Assembly: GCA_964036045.1 (NCBI GenBank)
Contig: OZ038394.1
Location: 925,805 to 989,804 of the forward strand
Direction of reading: 5' to 3'
DNA from: Eutreptiella sp. 'Long Island Sound 2002'
Taxonomy: Eukaryota > Euglenozoa > Euglenophyceae > Eutreptiales > Eutreptiaceae
DNA length: 64,000 bases
Below are positions 20,573 through 31,999 of the stretch, piece after piece. A program made the position numbers and the translations under genes. Under the pieces are notes generated by a model. The model was not told where the DNA came from. It saw only the letters and a list, made by a program, of their open reading frames with translations, and did not search any database. Position 1 is the stretch's first letter. The number at the start of each line of letters is the position of its first letter.

Positions 20573-21934
20573 TTAGCGACGGTCCGGGAGGCGGGTGTCA
20601 GGCGCGCCCAGCCGTGCACCCTGCCAATCCGCAGGCACCCCCGCCAGCTCTAGGTCAAAGACCGGCCGGTCCAGCGTGCTGTGGGGCCGCGGGATGCAGC
20701 GGTGGACGCGGATGGGCACCTCCGGTCCAAACGCTTCCCAGGCGTAGCGCCGCAGCCACGCATACTCGTCCACCGCCAGGCCCAGCTGCGCTGGGTATCC
20801 CCGGACCCGCACGGAAGTGGTCTGCGACGGGGTTGGGGCACCCAGCAGATTGGCGATGTGCGCCACCACCTTGGGGTCCGCCGGCTTGGCACCCCACACG
20901 CGGACCCCCACATTGCCGGGGGCACCCCCGTCCACTAACTGCGCGAACATGGAGTGGAGTCCCTGGTCCTCGGCGAGGGTCTTCCAGACCTCCGCGGAGG
21001 TCCCGCGGCGCTCCGGTGGCTGCTTGAACCACAGCACGAACACGGGGTGCTGGCAGGCCGCGCCCGTGACGATCCATGGCCGAAAGTGGACCCCCCGGGC
21101 CTTGCCGCTGGCGCGCATCACCAGCGGGGCCACCGACGAAGCGAGGTCCGCCGAGACCTCGACCTTCGACCCCCGGACCACGGCCTGCATGGGCGGGGGG
21201 TGGGGCAGGGCCGCCCCAATGAGCGGCTTGAGGTGCCGCAAGGCGTGAGCCTTGCCGAAGGACGCCACGTGGAGCCGACGTATGTTGGCACCCGCTAGGA
21301 CCGCCGGGTCCAGGACGCAGACGACTAAGACGGTGGACGGCACGGGGTCCAGCGGCGCTGGATCCACGTCTGGGAGCTCTGCCGTCTCCCGGTTGTCATC
21401 CTCGGGGAGGCGCTCCCAGACGAGCTGCAAGATGTGCCCCGGAGGCATGGGGTCCACGACCTCCGGGTCGGCCGTCTCCCAGGGCTGGCGCTCAGTGCGC
21501 ACCACGCCCTGCAGGGCCGTGCCCGGCACCGCCAGGCTAGCCCTCGACCGGCGGAGGGTCTGCAGCAGGGCCGCCACCGTGGGGGCCGCCTTGCTGCCAC
21601 CTTGGACGTGCACCAGGGCTGTGACCCGCTGGACATTGCCATGGGCCGCGACGGCGGCCGCAGCCACGAGGTGGGCCTCGTGGACCGTGTAGTCCACCAA
21701 TGCCACACACCGTAGAGCCCCCTCTTGGGAGGGCTGTTTCCACTCTGCCGGGTGTCGACCCGGCGTGATCCGAGCGATGCCCGACTCCCGGATTGTGTCC
21801 CGGGACTCGCCTTGGTGGAGGCGGAGCGGCTGCACCGCCGTCGTCGAGGGGAGCAGGGCCCACAGGGCCGGCGCCGTGGGTTGCACCGGGGGGAGCGCTG
21901 TTGTGGTGCGGCCGGCAGCCGCCACCACCCGCAC
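20573..21934 (-). CDS. ORF1-like protein of a GC-rich LINE, family not recognised
   Basis: An uninterrupted 453-residue minus-strand frame ends at 20,573 (DTRLPDRR then stop). It is Ala/Val/Pro-rich with patches such as WIVTGAACQHPVFVLWFKQPPE, VVAHIANLLGAP and RVRGYPAQLGLAVDEYAWLRRYAWEAFG. No RNA-binding or zinc motif is obvious. Upstream in the same direction is a coiled-coil frame with the same base use, so I read it as part of a LINE ORF1 or gag-like protein. The first residues (MRVVAAAGR) may not be the true start, since the preceding sequence is open in shifted frames. It could instead be a host exon. Confidence 0.4.
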   Translation of the reverse strand: MRVVAAAGRTTTALPPVQPTAPALWALLPSTTAVQPLRLHQGESRDTIRESGIARITPGRHPAEWKQPSQEGALRCVALVDYTVHEAHLVAAAAVAAHGNVQRVTALVHVQGGSKAAPTVAALLQTLRRSRASLAVPGTALQGVVRTERQPWETADPEVVDPMPPGHILQLVWERLPEDDNRETAELPDVDPAPLDPVPSTVLVVCVLDPAVLAGANIRRLHVASFGKAHALRHLKPLIGAALPHPPPMQAVVRGSKVEVSADLASSVAPLVMRASGKARGVHFRPWIVTGAACQHPVFVLWFKQPPERRGTSAEVWKTLAEDQGLHSMFAQLVDGGAPGNVGVRVWGAKPADPKVVAHIANLLGAPTPSQTTSVRVRGYPAQLGLAVDEYAWLRRYAWEAFGPEVPIRVHRCIPRPHSTLDRPVFDLELAGVPADWQGARLGAPDTRLPDRR

Positions 21935-22332
21935 CGCGCCCAGCCGGGAACCCCGTGCTGCGGACCGTGTCGCCCACGGATAGGTCGTGCGACCAGGGCC
22001 GGCCTACAGGGGGGGCGGGGGAGCGGGGGAACGTGACGCCGCCGATGCCCCAAAGCGTGATGGTGCTCCGGGCCGTCTTGATGTCCTCCTGCGCCCAGTA
22101 GGGCTGCGAGGAGGCGAAGGGATGGGCAGGCAGATGCCCTGACCGGCAAAGGGGACTGGGGGGGGGGGGGGGTTCCCCCTTGCGTCGCCTTGGCGCCCTT
22201 GGATCGCCGGCTGTGGCTTTGCCCCGCTAGCTGCCAGATGGTGGCCGCCTTGGGCGTGTCAGCTGCTGCCTCGCCGGTTGCTGCCGCTGCGGGGGTCGTC
22301 GCTGCGGCCTTGCGCTTTGCCGCTGTGGTCGG

Positions 22333-22689
22333 TCATGCGGCCTCGGCCGCCGTGGTAGCCTCGGACCGCGTGGGGGCCGGCTCGCCCTGTGACTCCGCCA
22401 GCTTGCGGCAGAGGGTGTCGATTACGCCCTCAAGGGACGCGATCTGGCGTTGGAGCGAGGCGATCATGGCCTGCTCCGCGGTGGAGTGGGGGGGGGGGGG
22501 GGGCTGGGCAGGTCCACTGCCCCCCTTGGGCCCCTTGGAACGGGAGCGGCCGCACGCCGCCCCCTCGTCGATGGATGCGGGCGTCGCGCCCGCGAGAAAA
22601 GGTGCCAGCGCCGCACCGAGGGCCGTAAGGACTGCGGGGCGCTGTAGGAGGGCAGCCAACTGGGTGGCCACCCCCGCTTGGTCGTCCAT
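22333..22689 (-). pseudogene. ORF1 N-terminal part with coiled coil, ends in TGA
   Basis: The frame from ATG at 22,689 reads MDDQAGVATQLAALLQ..., a Ser/Lys/Gly and poly-Pro stretch, then IASLQRQIASLEGVIDTLCRKLAE, a clear heptad-type helix. It closes at a TGA in an EAA-stop-PTTAAKRKAAA context, where CGA would keep it open. It probably forms the N-terminus of the ORF1-like protein downstream. The hAT element sits 18 bp upstream of the ATG. Confidence 0.45.
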
Positions 22690-22724
22690 CGTGCGCAGGG
22701 CACGAGGCAGGGGGGGGGGGGGGG

Positions 22725-22792
22725 ATGCGGTCGCCGGGATTGGAAAAAAATGCGGAAAATGTGAGAAAAAATGCGGCATAAAATGCGGTTTT
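22725..22792. repeat. hAT subterminal repeats, left cluster
   Basis: ATGCGG, AAAATGCGG, AAAATGCGGC and AAAATGCGG occur within 70 bp. The matching right cluster at 25,108-25,155 has AAAATGCGG, ATTGCGG, AAATGCG twice and CGCAT. hAT elements are known to bind transposase at short repeated subterminal motifs. That role here is inference. Confidence 0.6.
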
Positions 22793-23004
22793 GCTAAAAT
22801 GCTATAGGACTCCCAAAGACTCCCATGTTGATCTGTTGACACCATCGCTCCATGAATGTGAAGACTACGGCCCCGGCTCAACATGCAAAGCGTGGTAGGG
22901 AAGTCTCACCCTTCTACTGTGGTTTAGGAGGAGGGGCGTTACACCCTCGGCAAGAAGCAGCAGAGCCCCAATACTGCCTCCGCCCCATACCCCATGGAAG
23001 CAAC

Positions 23005-23345
23005 CGACTATTCGCCCCTCAATGGATAGCTTAACCGCCCGTAGGAATACGTTGGCGGCTGCCGGAAGCCTTCCCAAGCCCACAGGGTGCCCGGTCCGGT
23101 GAGCTTGGCGTATCGATGCGTTTCCCGGTTCATTGCCCCCGAGTATTCGCCCCTAGTTGGATAGCTTAACCGCCCGTACAAATACGTTGGCGGCTGTCGG
23201 AAGCCTTCCCAAGCCCACGGGGTGCCCAATCCGGTGAGCTTGGCGTATCGATGTTTCGCGGTGCGTTGCCTCCAACTATTCGCCCCGAGTTGGACAGCTT
23301 AACCGCCCGTTGGTATACGTTGGCGGCTGTCGGAAGCTGCACTAT
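23005..23345. repeat. 134-bp tandem repeat inside the hAT element
   Basis: TTCGCCCC..A.TGGA.AGCTTAACCGCCCGT starts at 23,011, 23,146 and 23,279, each followed by TACGTTGGCGGCTG. The first two are followed by CCTTCCCAAGCCCAC and GAGCTTGGCGTATCGATG. There are two and a half copies just 3' of the transposase stop. Confidence 0.85.
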
Positions 23346-24978
23346 ACAAGGCGCCCTTCGACATCCAAGTTGAAGCGCGCCATAAAAGCCAATCGCCTCA
23401 TCTGATTCAACAACTTGTGTTGCTTCTTGGAGACGGTGCCAGCTTGCGAGAAGAACCTCTCCACTGCCCCACTGCTGGTAGGGATGGTGATCAAGAACAA
23501 CACCGCCTCCTTGAAAAGGGAGTCTGGCCGACTCTCCCACCATGCAACAAGTTCATCACCGTTGTTGATGTTCCGGAACTCCGTTCTGCGGTACAAATTC
23601 CACTCCTCTTGGACGCCAGGAACTTCATCTAGCTTCAGCAAGTTGTAGGAGCCCAAGTTTGTATCCATGTCGCTGAGGTTGCGTGGGTTGAGCACACGCA
23701 GCTGCCGGAAGAACTCAAGTTGTTCAGCCTCCTTCTCGAAGCGATTCTTTAACACATTGATCATCTCCTCCATCACACCACACAATTTCCGGCGGATACT
23801 ATCTGCGGAAGTGGGCCACTTCTTCAACGCCTCCTCAATCCGCGGATGCAATATCTTCCGCTGCAGAGTATCCTCCCAATGGAACTGGACATCCTTCATC
23901 TTGTCATACACTCTCGCCAGCGGCGTCGGCGGGCGGAATGCATTGGTACTTTAACCAGAGACGATGAGCGATAAAGAAGATTGATCATTGAGAACACGTC
24001 GTGCTTCCGGAGGATGTCACCAATGCCAGCCAGCTTGTGACTCCAACACAAAAACCACCGGGCGTTCCTCCGAACATGCTGCAACACATGCTTTGCAGCG
24101 GCGACCACAATGCTTCCCTCGTCGGAAATGACAAAGTTGATGCGGTCCGGATGAATCTGCGCAGTGGCTAAGGAGCTCAGAAGGGCACCCGCGATCTCTT
24201 TGTGCTCCACACCCCGCTGCGGACCCTTGCCCTCGAGGAAAGCAACGTCGATGCAAAACTTCAACTGGCCTCCAACATGGGCAATAATTGCAAGAACGGG
24301 CACCCCGCGTTCATCTGTCCACTCATCAAAAAGTAGTGTGGTGTTGCGGTCGGCAGTCTTCTTGCGAATTGCTCCTTGGTGCCCGTCAAGCACACGCTGG
24401 CTGTTGACTTTGGAGAAGTCAGAGCTGCCTTGCGGCAAGCTACCGGCAATGGTGGTGTACTTCTGCAACCAAGCACGCACGAGGGGGTGATCCAACTTGT
24501 CCAACGGGATGCCGGCACCGGCCAAGGCGAAGACCGTATCATCGGCGGCCTTGTTCTTGTCGTTGCATGACGCCACAACGGATTGTAGGTTGGGTTGCCT
24601 CATTGCGGCTTTATGAGGTAGAGCCTCAGCCTCTGCCTCTAGGCGGCACTCGACCCGTGCCTTCTCCCTCTTGTGCATAGTCTCAACGGCCGCCTGGTGC
24701 TTTTTGGAGTCCAAATGACCTTGGACTGTGCTCTTCGTTGTGTGGCTCACGGGGCATCCACACGCATCGCACCATAGTACTTCAATACCAAGATCATTGG
24801 TGCGGACACTCGGGGGATGGCCAGGGAATTGTTCCTTCCGCTTCCCGGGGCCCATGGTGCAATACTTTGCGCCGGCACCACCTTTCCCCTTACCACGTAC
24901 TTTGCGGCGGGGTGGGCTCTTTCCATCAGCAGATGTGGGCTCAGAAGGAGGGCAATTGGAGAGCATAGCATGTGACAT
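23342..24978 (-). pseudogene. hAT-family transposase, one frameshift
   Basis: The first frame (24,978-23,896, 360 residues) has a basic N-terminus, a BED-like finger (WCDACGCP...HLDSKKHQ), a TLLFDEWTDERG stretch for the first catalytic Asp, INFVISDEGS for the second, and WFLCWSHKLAGIGDI, the conserved CAAH-like region. Near 23,930 the frame slips by one base and continues from VYDKMKDVQFHWED to the hATC dimerisation domain: WWESR, FKEAVLFLITIPTSSGAVERFFSQAG near its end, with ERFFS as the hAT signature. It stops at a TAG at 23,342. The joined length is about 550 residues, normal for the family. Apart from the slip it looks complete, so the insertion may be fairly young. Confidence 0.85.
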
Positions 24979-25274
24979 GTCTATTGAAAGAGAGCAATGT
25001 AAAGAAGGTATGCTAACACTGACTTGACTACAAGACTACCCTTTAGTTGAACTACACAATGCCACTTGAATGTTTCCTCTTCAACATTACACTAAAGGAC
25101 CTGCCCAGAAAATGCGGAAAAAATTGCGGAAAATGCGAAAAAATGCGAATCGCATCCCCCCCCCCCCCTGACGAGGGCGAGAGAAAGGGGAGACGCGGAA
25201 GCGCCAAAGGAAAACACAAGAAGATTGTGGCTCAGCTAGGCAGCCTCAGCACGTGCAGGTTCACAATAAGAGGC

Positions 25275-26970
25275 TGAAAAACACACAAATGCGGCCTAAA
25301 ACATGCTTTAAATACATTGGATGGTCATTTTAAATGATCACGATGTAAAAAAGTAGGTTTGGAAAAGTTCGATTTTTGAGCTGCCCGGGGTGAAAAATTG
25401 CATAAGCAGGTTGTGTACCAATCCCTTGGGAGACGCCCCCCCCCCCCCCGCGCGGACCTAATACCCAAATAGGGTGGAAATCATGTAAACACGGCCTAAA
25501 ACATGCGTTACATAGCTTGGATGGTCATTTTGGGTGATCATGGTATCAAAAAAACAAGTTTCGAAAACTTCGATTTTTGAGCTACCCAGTGTGAAAAACT
25601 GCATAAGCAGGTTGTGTACCAATCCCTTGGGAAACCCCCCCCCCCCGGACCTAATACCCAAATAGGGTGACAAACAAGCAAATACGGCCTAAAACATGCT
25701 TTACATAGCTTGGATGGTCATTTCAGATGATCATGATCTCAAAAAAGTAGGTTTCGAAAAGTTCGATTTTTGAGATGCCCGGGGTGAAAAACTACATGAG
25801 CACGTTGTGTACCGGCCCATTGACAAGGCCATTATTGGTGGAAACCGCCATTTTGCGTCTTTGGCACGGGTTTTGACCGGCCCTCGGCAAGGCTAGAGAC
25901 TGCAAAAAAACGTCCTTTCGCATCCTAGTAGGCATATATTGTCACAACATCCTCATTCACACCCCTCAGAGTGGATACCACGGGGTCACCGAGGTCGCCA
26001 AAACCGTCAACATAGCAAAAATGGCTGAAAAGTGCATAAACTGCACCAGCTCTCGTCCCACTCCGCCCCATGCAAACCCCATGGAGTCGGGACCCGGAAA
26101 CAGTTTTTCGGCTCAAAATCGAAAAAAAACAAAAGATTCATGAATTTCGACCCAAAAAAGGGGGGGTATTTTTTGACCCCCCCCACCCCCCTCACCCCCC
26201 CCCCCCACCTGCCTCAATAGCTCAAAAAAGTGGGTTTCAAGTGGGGGGGGGGGGTCCCCGGGGTCCAGACAAAAACTCATCGGGTGATGCGTTTATTGGA
26301 CATAATGATGATTTTCAAGGGGTTAAACTAACAATTCAACCCCTTGCGCTAGGATACGCGAATAGGCCCAAAAAGGCCCAAAATGGGGTGTGCGTGGTGT
26401 TTTCCCCTATATACGCCTGCCTGGCTTTGATCTAACAACCTCTGCGAGGTGATTTCAAAAACTTCGATATTTGAGGTGGCCACGGTCAAAAACTGCATCA
26501 GCAGGTTGTGTACCAATCCCTTGGGAGCCCCCCCCCCCCCCCCCCGCCCCAAACCCAAATAGGGTGAAAAACACATAAATACGGGCTAAAACATGCTTTA
26601 CATACCTTGGATGGTCATTTCAGGTGATCAGAATATCCAAAAAAAAAAATTTCGAACACTTCAACTTTTGAGCTACCCAGGGTGAAAAGCTGCATAAGCA
26701 GCTTGTGTACCCATCCCTTGGGAGACACACCCCCCGTGCGCCCAATACCCAAATAGGGTGAAAACCATGTAAACATGGCCTAAAACATGCTTTACATACC
26801 TTGGATGGTATTTTTAGGTCATCACAATATAAAAAAAATAAGTTTCGAAGACTTCGATTTTTTAGCTACCCGGGGTGAAAAACTGCATAGGCAGGTTGTG
26901 GGCCGGCCCATTCACTAGGCCAGTATTGGTGGAAACGGTCATTTCGCGTCTTTGGCACGGGTTGTGACCG
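25275..26970 (-). repeat. Satellite array, reverse orientation, with insertions
   Basis: Units of the 6.6-kb satellite recur as the reverse complement, with GGATGGTCATTTTAAATGATCA, CGATTTTTGAGCTGCCCGG and CATAAGCAGGTTGTGTACC blocks at about 25,320, 25,520, 25,710, 26,610 and 26,800. Between 25,800 and 26,451 lies a non-satellite core plus a CACCTCG-family end. The last unit fades at about 26,900. Confidence 0.85.
25800..26451 (-). repeat. CACCTCG-family core and terminal part, copy 1
   Basis: This stretch (rc of 62,321-62,950) holds a block with CACTCCGCCCCATGCAAACC and GGAGTCGGGACCCGGAAAC, the poly-C and CTCAAAAAAGTGGG block, ATTCAACCCCTTGCGCTAGG, and the end CAACCTCTGCGAGGTG at 26,436-26,451. 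The end abuts satellite sequence directly, so it looks inserted into a satellite unit. Confidence 0.7.
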
Positions 26971-27029
26971 GCTCTCAACAGGGCTAGAGAGGGCAAAAAA
27001 TGTCCTTCCGTATCCTAGTAGGCATATCT

Positions 27030-27748
27030 AGTCCCAACATCCCCACTCACACCCCTTAGAGTGGGTAGCACGGGGTCACCTAGGTCGCCAAAACTGCCAA
27101 CATACCAAAAATGGCTGAAGAGTGGTTTGGGGTTTGGGGTCAAAATCAGGAATCTTTTGGTTTTTTTTCCATTTGGAGCCGAAAAAAGTGTTTCCGGGTC
27201 CCGACTCCATGGGGTTTGTATGGGGCGGAGTGGGACGAGCGCTCATGCAGTTTATGCGACCACCCAGCACCTGGTTGGAGGCGAACAAGGGTTTGCATCA
27301 CTGCTGCTAGCACAACATGCTCATGCCGCAGAAGTTGTTCACAAGTATTGTTCATGGACCACCTTGCAGGCAAAGCAGGCACCAAGCATCCTACTGAAGT
27401 TCCAATATGTTCAGGTGCCACATATGCCACCAAAATACCTCGAAGACGCTTGTTAGACCAAGCGCACGTGCGTACACCATATACCCCCCTTTTTTAAAAG
27501 GGGGGGGTCCTTTTTTTGACATTTTTGACCCCCCCATCCCCCCCCTCCCTCAAAACGTCAAAAAAGTGGGTTTCAAGTGGGGGGGTCTGGGGGGGATAAA
27601 ATAATGATTTTAAAAGGGGTTAAACTAACAATTCAACCCCTTGGGGTAGGGTACGCGAATAGGCCCAAATAGGCCCAAAAAGGGGGGTATATGGCGTTTT
27701 CCCCTATATACCCCTGCCTGGCTTTGATCTACCAACCTCTGCGAGGTG
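27030..27748 (-). repeat. CACCTCG-family core and terminal part, copy 2
   Basis: 27,030-27,260 repeats the CACTCACACCCCTTAGAGTGG, TATGGGGCGGAGTGGGACGAGC and GGTCCCGACTCCATGGGG blocks, the last two inverted relative to copy 1. 27,480-27,748 repeats the poly-C/CTCAAAACG..AAAAAGTGGG block and ends in CAACCTCTGCGAGGTG. The stretch 27,260-27,480 is unassigned. Confidence 0.6.
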
Positions 27749-29752
27749 ATTTTGGAAATCTTGCAGGTGTCACTAAACAGGCTTCTCTAGCGTGAAAACG
27801 GCTAAGTCCTCACTAGCAAGGGCCCATAAGGGGGGGCGACCAGGGGTACCCGGAGTTCGGACCCGGGACCCCCGCCATGGGTTAGGGGGTCCATGTGCAA
27901 GAAAAAAGTTGCCCCGGACCCGGGTCCAAATCCACAAACAGCACCCAGAATATGCAAAGAAGTTTTGACACCCCCCCCCCAACACCCCCACCCACACACA
28001 CACCCATCCCCCCCAAAAGGGGTACACGGGTACGGGGGGCTAAAGGGGTCAAAAGCGAAAAATTCATTGGGCCATGGTTTTCTCTCCTAAAATGATGATT
28101 TTACAAGGGGTTGGACATCCGGTACCATACCTTGCACTGCGGTAGCAGGAGCTCCTACATCTTCCGGCAGTGGACTATTCCCCGAGCAACAACAGACTGT
28201 TGCCAGAACTGTGCCATCTACTTCTGTAGAAGTCCGGCACCCTAGCAGTACAAGGGCGCAGGGACCCTGCCCCCCAACAAGCCACCCTAACCTTGAACCT
28301 GTATGTTGATGGATAGTAGCCCACGGGGGCGTCCCAATGTAAACACTAAGATTTGTATAAATGATTTTGCGGGAGACTGGTTCCCAAGGTCTGGCCATGT
28401 GCCCAGTTGCAGAGACATGATACCCTGGATGGAACTTCCCAAAGTTGTTGATGGGGAGTGGCTACCCAAACGGGCAGAGGCCCTACAAGCCCTGCCTTTG
28501 TGTAAATTCAACCAACGTACAGAGCATGGTGGTGCAGAGTACACTACGACACTGCACCTACAGCTTGGTTGCCTGACTGCAGATCATGACCATTTGTGGT
28601 CAGAGTGTCGGCAAAAGGGGTGCGTGGTGTGTCCCTGGGTCAATAAGCATGGGGTTGCCACACTATTTCTGCACAACCTTTGGTACACGTTTGAACATAG
28701 GCCAAGTTGTTGCACCGCGTGCGCACTACGTGCATACTGCGCACGCAGACGCCGGGATACTCACCCAAGAATACCTGTCACCTGACTGGTTGCACAGCGA
28801 AGCAGCAAAGCCCACATGAAAACGACAAAACTGCCGTCAACTTGGTACTCCACTGTCACTATGAGCAAACCACTCCACCTTGTAAAGGCCGCTTGCTTCG
28901 AGCGCTTCCGTGCCCGTGGCTTTGCTCTTGGAGGCGGCGATGAGGTCTCCCTTGACTCGGAGCGCGGGGAATGCGTTGTCCGTGGTCTCTTGGGTGATGG
29001 GGACGGCGAATAGGGTGAAGGGGAGGGCGGTGGTGATTTTGAGCGCGGACGCGACACACTTGTTGATGGCAAGCGAGGTCAGTGATGTGCTGGGGATGAA
29101 GGCCGTACCACAAAGTCCTCAAGGTCCGCGGGCTATGTATGGCTACATTACCCACGCCTTCGCGGGGTCCGCATAGTGGGGAGAGTTCAATGTGGGGGAT
29201 GGAAAATGGGCAAAAATGGTTGACGTTGGGCAACAAAGGGTGACAATTCAAATGTGCCACATCCCAAATGCATAGGAAGCTAAAAAAAACCCCAGTATGG
29301 AACCAATAACTTGTCAAAGGGGGCCAAAAGTAGGGTCTGAGTATTGGCCGGCATTGAAAACTTCGCACTGCGTGTGCACTGCGTGCGCACTGCGTGCATG
29401 GCATTCCCTAAAGGTTGCTCTGCCGAGAACATTCCAAATGGGAACAGTTTTGGTCCGGAACATTTCCCACCGGAACACCACCGGAACACCTTGCAGGGAC
29501 CAGACAACCAGGTCCGTTGCCATGAGTTCCGGAGTTTGCCAATGATGGTATTGGTCCTTTTCTTGCTTGTTGAGTGTGTGTAGGGCCTATGTTTGTCAAT
29601 GGGGGCCTGCTGCTACGTTTCGTGGCATTGTTCCCACTTTCCCCTAGTCGTACACATTTCGAAATGTTGTTGTCCGTCTTCACCAGAACTTTTATTTGGT
29701 GTTCAATGCAATGATTCTATGTCATTCCAACGGTGGGGCATGGCCTTACCCG
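27749..29752. other. No supported gene; partial repeats
   Basis: 27,960-28,110 carries another partial poly-C plus TACACGGGTACGGGGGG and AATGATGATTTTACAAGGGGTTGG block of the CACCTCG family. A 160-residue plus frame at 28,303-28,785 has Cys-rich patches (CRQKGCVVCPW, RPSCCTACALRAYCARR) but no family match. A YVDG-stop-stop at 28,298 could be the start of a dead RNase H, but nothing supports it further. 28,860-29,170 has long frames on both strands without recognisable content. Confidence 0.35.
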
Positions 29753-30119
29753 TTAAGTTTGTGCCTTGTTGCCGTGTCTACTGCTAGTTGTTAGTGTTGT
29801 TCCTTGGTACAAATGCTGCATACGTCCATAGATGCCTTCCACTAGGGATATGCATTTTGAATTTTGGTCATCCATGCTCATTTTTCTTAGATTACCATGG
29901 CTGCGAAAAAAACCTAGGTTAAACAACTTGTGACATTCCTTGTCATCCTCCCGTGTTGCCGCGGCAGGTGCCTTGACTTTTGCGTGCTTTTGCTTCCGAG
30001 GTTTATACATTACTTGTTGTTGCAACACTTGTGGGTTGGGATTAGGGTTACACACCCTAGGCTCGGTCGTACCATACCATGCGCGAACGGACCGACTAGG
30101 CTGTGTTTCTTCGTTGTCC

Positions 30120-30730
30120 CTAGGGTCGCATGGTGAACTCCTTTCTGAGCTGGTAGACAATGCGAAGCATCATGTACTGGGGATGCGCCGCGCGCTCCAT
30201 GAAGTGGGTTCCATATCCCGGGGGTAGTTGGCTATAGAAGGAACGGGGAACTCTAAGGCACGCGATATGGTGCAAGTCTTCCGGGGATGCGTTATCATAC
30301 CATTGCTCTGCGTCTTCAGCCCACGTGCCCCATGACTGCGTCCATGCCTTCCGGAAAGAGGGAGCCCATTTCGGGCACTGAATCAGGCGGTTGTGCAAGA
30401 TGGTGCCTGGTGTTACACACAGGACATTTCACAACATTATGGTCTCATGGCGTGCCACATCCATCCCACCGCTCATTTCCCCACAGCCATTTTACCCAAG
30501 TCATCCGGCGGGTGCCACAACAACCAGTGTGTTTGTGAAAATAATTCATAGTGTCTTTTCTCTATCATCCGTTTTTTAGCTGTGGTAGGCGCTGAACCCC
30601 CATTGACAGTGATACCACCTGGGTGAGTAGGCGTGTATTCAAGAAGTGGCAAGCCGGTTGCCACTTTAGCTAGACGGTCAACCTCATTGTTACGTTTGAT
30701 CACCGTTCCCTCAAAAACCAAAAGTTCAAG
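30120..30730 (-). pseudogene. LINE fragment: RNase H tail and Cys knuckle
   Basis: On the minus strand RNNEVDRLAKVATGLPLLEY (about 30,700-30,640) matches the final NE.AD.LAK helix of RNase H domains. A linker and the start of a zinc pattern CPVCNTRH (near 30,420) follow. After a one-base slip comes HNRLIQCPKWAPSFRKAW...WAEDAEQW. The order RNase H then C-x2-C...H...C knuckle is that of some LINEs. The preceding RT is absent. 29,753-30,160 has a further open frame of low complexity that may be the 3' part. Confidence 0.55.
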
Positions 30731-30744
30731 ATTTGAGACACAAA

Positions 30745-31262
30745 AGGGGGGGGGGTTCATTTTTTTGACATTTTTGACCCCCACCCCGCACCCCCCCCCC
30801 CACACCCCCCTTCAAAAAAGTGGGGGTTGCGGGGGGGGTTCCGGACCAAAAATTCATTGGGGGATGCGTTTATTTGACTAAATAATGATTTTACGAGGGG
30901 TTCAACCAACCATTCAACCCCTTGGGGTAGGGTACGCGAATAGGCCCAAAAAGGCCCAAAATGGGGGGGTATGTGGCGTTTTCCCATATATTGGGCTCCT
31001 TGCCAGTGAGTACTTAGCGGTTTTCATGGTGGGTAGGCTGTTTAGTGGCACCTGAAAATTTTTCAAAACTTGACTTTTTATGACACCCTTCCGTTGCCCC
31101 CAAGATAGGTTTGGGTGATCATTTGGTGACAATACTGGTACTTGAGCACCCACGGGGACCGAGGTAGCTGGTAGGCCTACGTAGCCCGTGCCATGGGCCA
31201 CCCCGAAGCCCCAAAATCACCTCGCATAGGTTGTTCGGTCAAAGCTAGGCAGGCCCGTATGG
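30745..31262. repeat. CACCTCG-family fragments
   Basis: 30,745-30,985 carries the poly-C/TTCAAAAAAGTGGG, TCATTGGGGGATGCG and CCTTGGGGTAGGGTACGCG blocks. At 31,218-31,262 a terminal piece in opposite orientation reads CACCTCGCATAGGTTGTTCGG then CAAAGCTAGGCAGGC. The interval 31,010-31,210 is unassigned. Confidence 0.6.
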
Positions 31263-31365
31263 GGGGGGGGGGGTGGGGGGCGACTAGGAGGGCTAAAAAT
31301 TAGGGAGGGAAATATTTGGAACTGATCCTTAGAAATGAAGGGAAATTCTATTGCCTTCGGCAGTG

Positions 31366-31995
31366 CACCTCGAAGAGAGGTTGACAGTCAACCAAGCAGT
31401 CCCTAGCCAAGCAGTCCCTGAGCCAGGCCAGCAGTCAGTCAAAAGTAACACACAGTTTGGGTTTTTTTGTCAGTGGCAGACACGGGCCCAAGCAGTGGGG
31501 ACTCCCTTGGCTCGCCAGTGAAGCAGTGGCCAAATGGTAATGCAGCAGGCCGCGGAGTTTTTGGTCGGCGGTTAGGAACCCCGCTCGACCGAATATACCG
31601 CCGCCACCGCCGCCGCGGTCGAAAACACTAGGCAACCCGGGATTCGAACCGCCGACCTTTACTGCTGAGGTCTGCTGCGTTACCATTCGACCAGCTACGG
31701 TGTGACAGCCATCTGCTTCCCCACTGCTTGGAGCCTTCTCAGCAAAAACTTTTGACCCCCACCCCCACCCCACCCCCACCCCCCCCCCTCAAAAAAGTGT
31801 TATCCGGTTTTAGGGGATAGAGCCCTCAGAATCAAAAAATCCATTGGGGGATGGTCTTATTGGGCAAAATAATGATTTTACAAGGGGTTGGACATCAAAT
31901 ATCATGCCTTGGGGTATGCTACGCGAATGACCCCAAAAAGGGGGGGTACACGACGCCCGCGCCCGCGCTTGATCTAACAACCTCTCTTCGAGGTG
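31366..31995. mobile_element. CACCTCG inverted-repeat element with tRNA-like pair, copy A
   Basis: The ends are an exact 18-bp inverted pair: CACCTCGAAGAGAGGTTG at 31,366-31,383 and CAACCTCTCTTCGAGGTG at 31,978-31,995. TTCTATTGCCTTCGGCAGTG lies just outside the left end, as in copy B, so it may belong to the element. Inside are a plus-strand tRNA-like unit (31,522-31,585), a minus-strand one (31,633-31,700) and the poly-C, ATCCATTGGGGGATGG and CTTGGGGTATGCTACGCG blocks. No protein is encoded. Confidence 0.75.
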
Positions 31996-31999
31996 ATTT

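Larger units (their letters stand above)
22708..25170 (-). mobile_element. hAT transposon with CAG-polyG terminal inverted repeats
   Basis: The left end is CAG with a G15 run (22,710-22,724) then ATGCG. The right end is CGCAT, C13, then TG (25,151-25,170), an exact inverted copy apart from run length. CAGGG is the usual hAT terminus. ACGAGG flanks both ends (22,702-22,707 and 25,171-25,176). That is six matching bases against the eight expected for hAT. Copies of ATGCGG/AATGCGA cluster just inside both ends. Inside is a hAT transposase on the minus strand. The element lies just upstream of a LINE ORF1 start. Confidence 0.85.
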
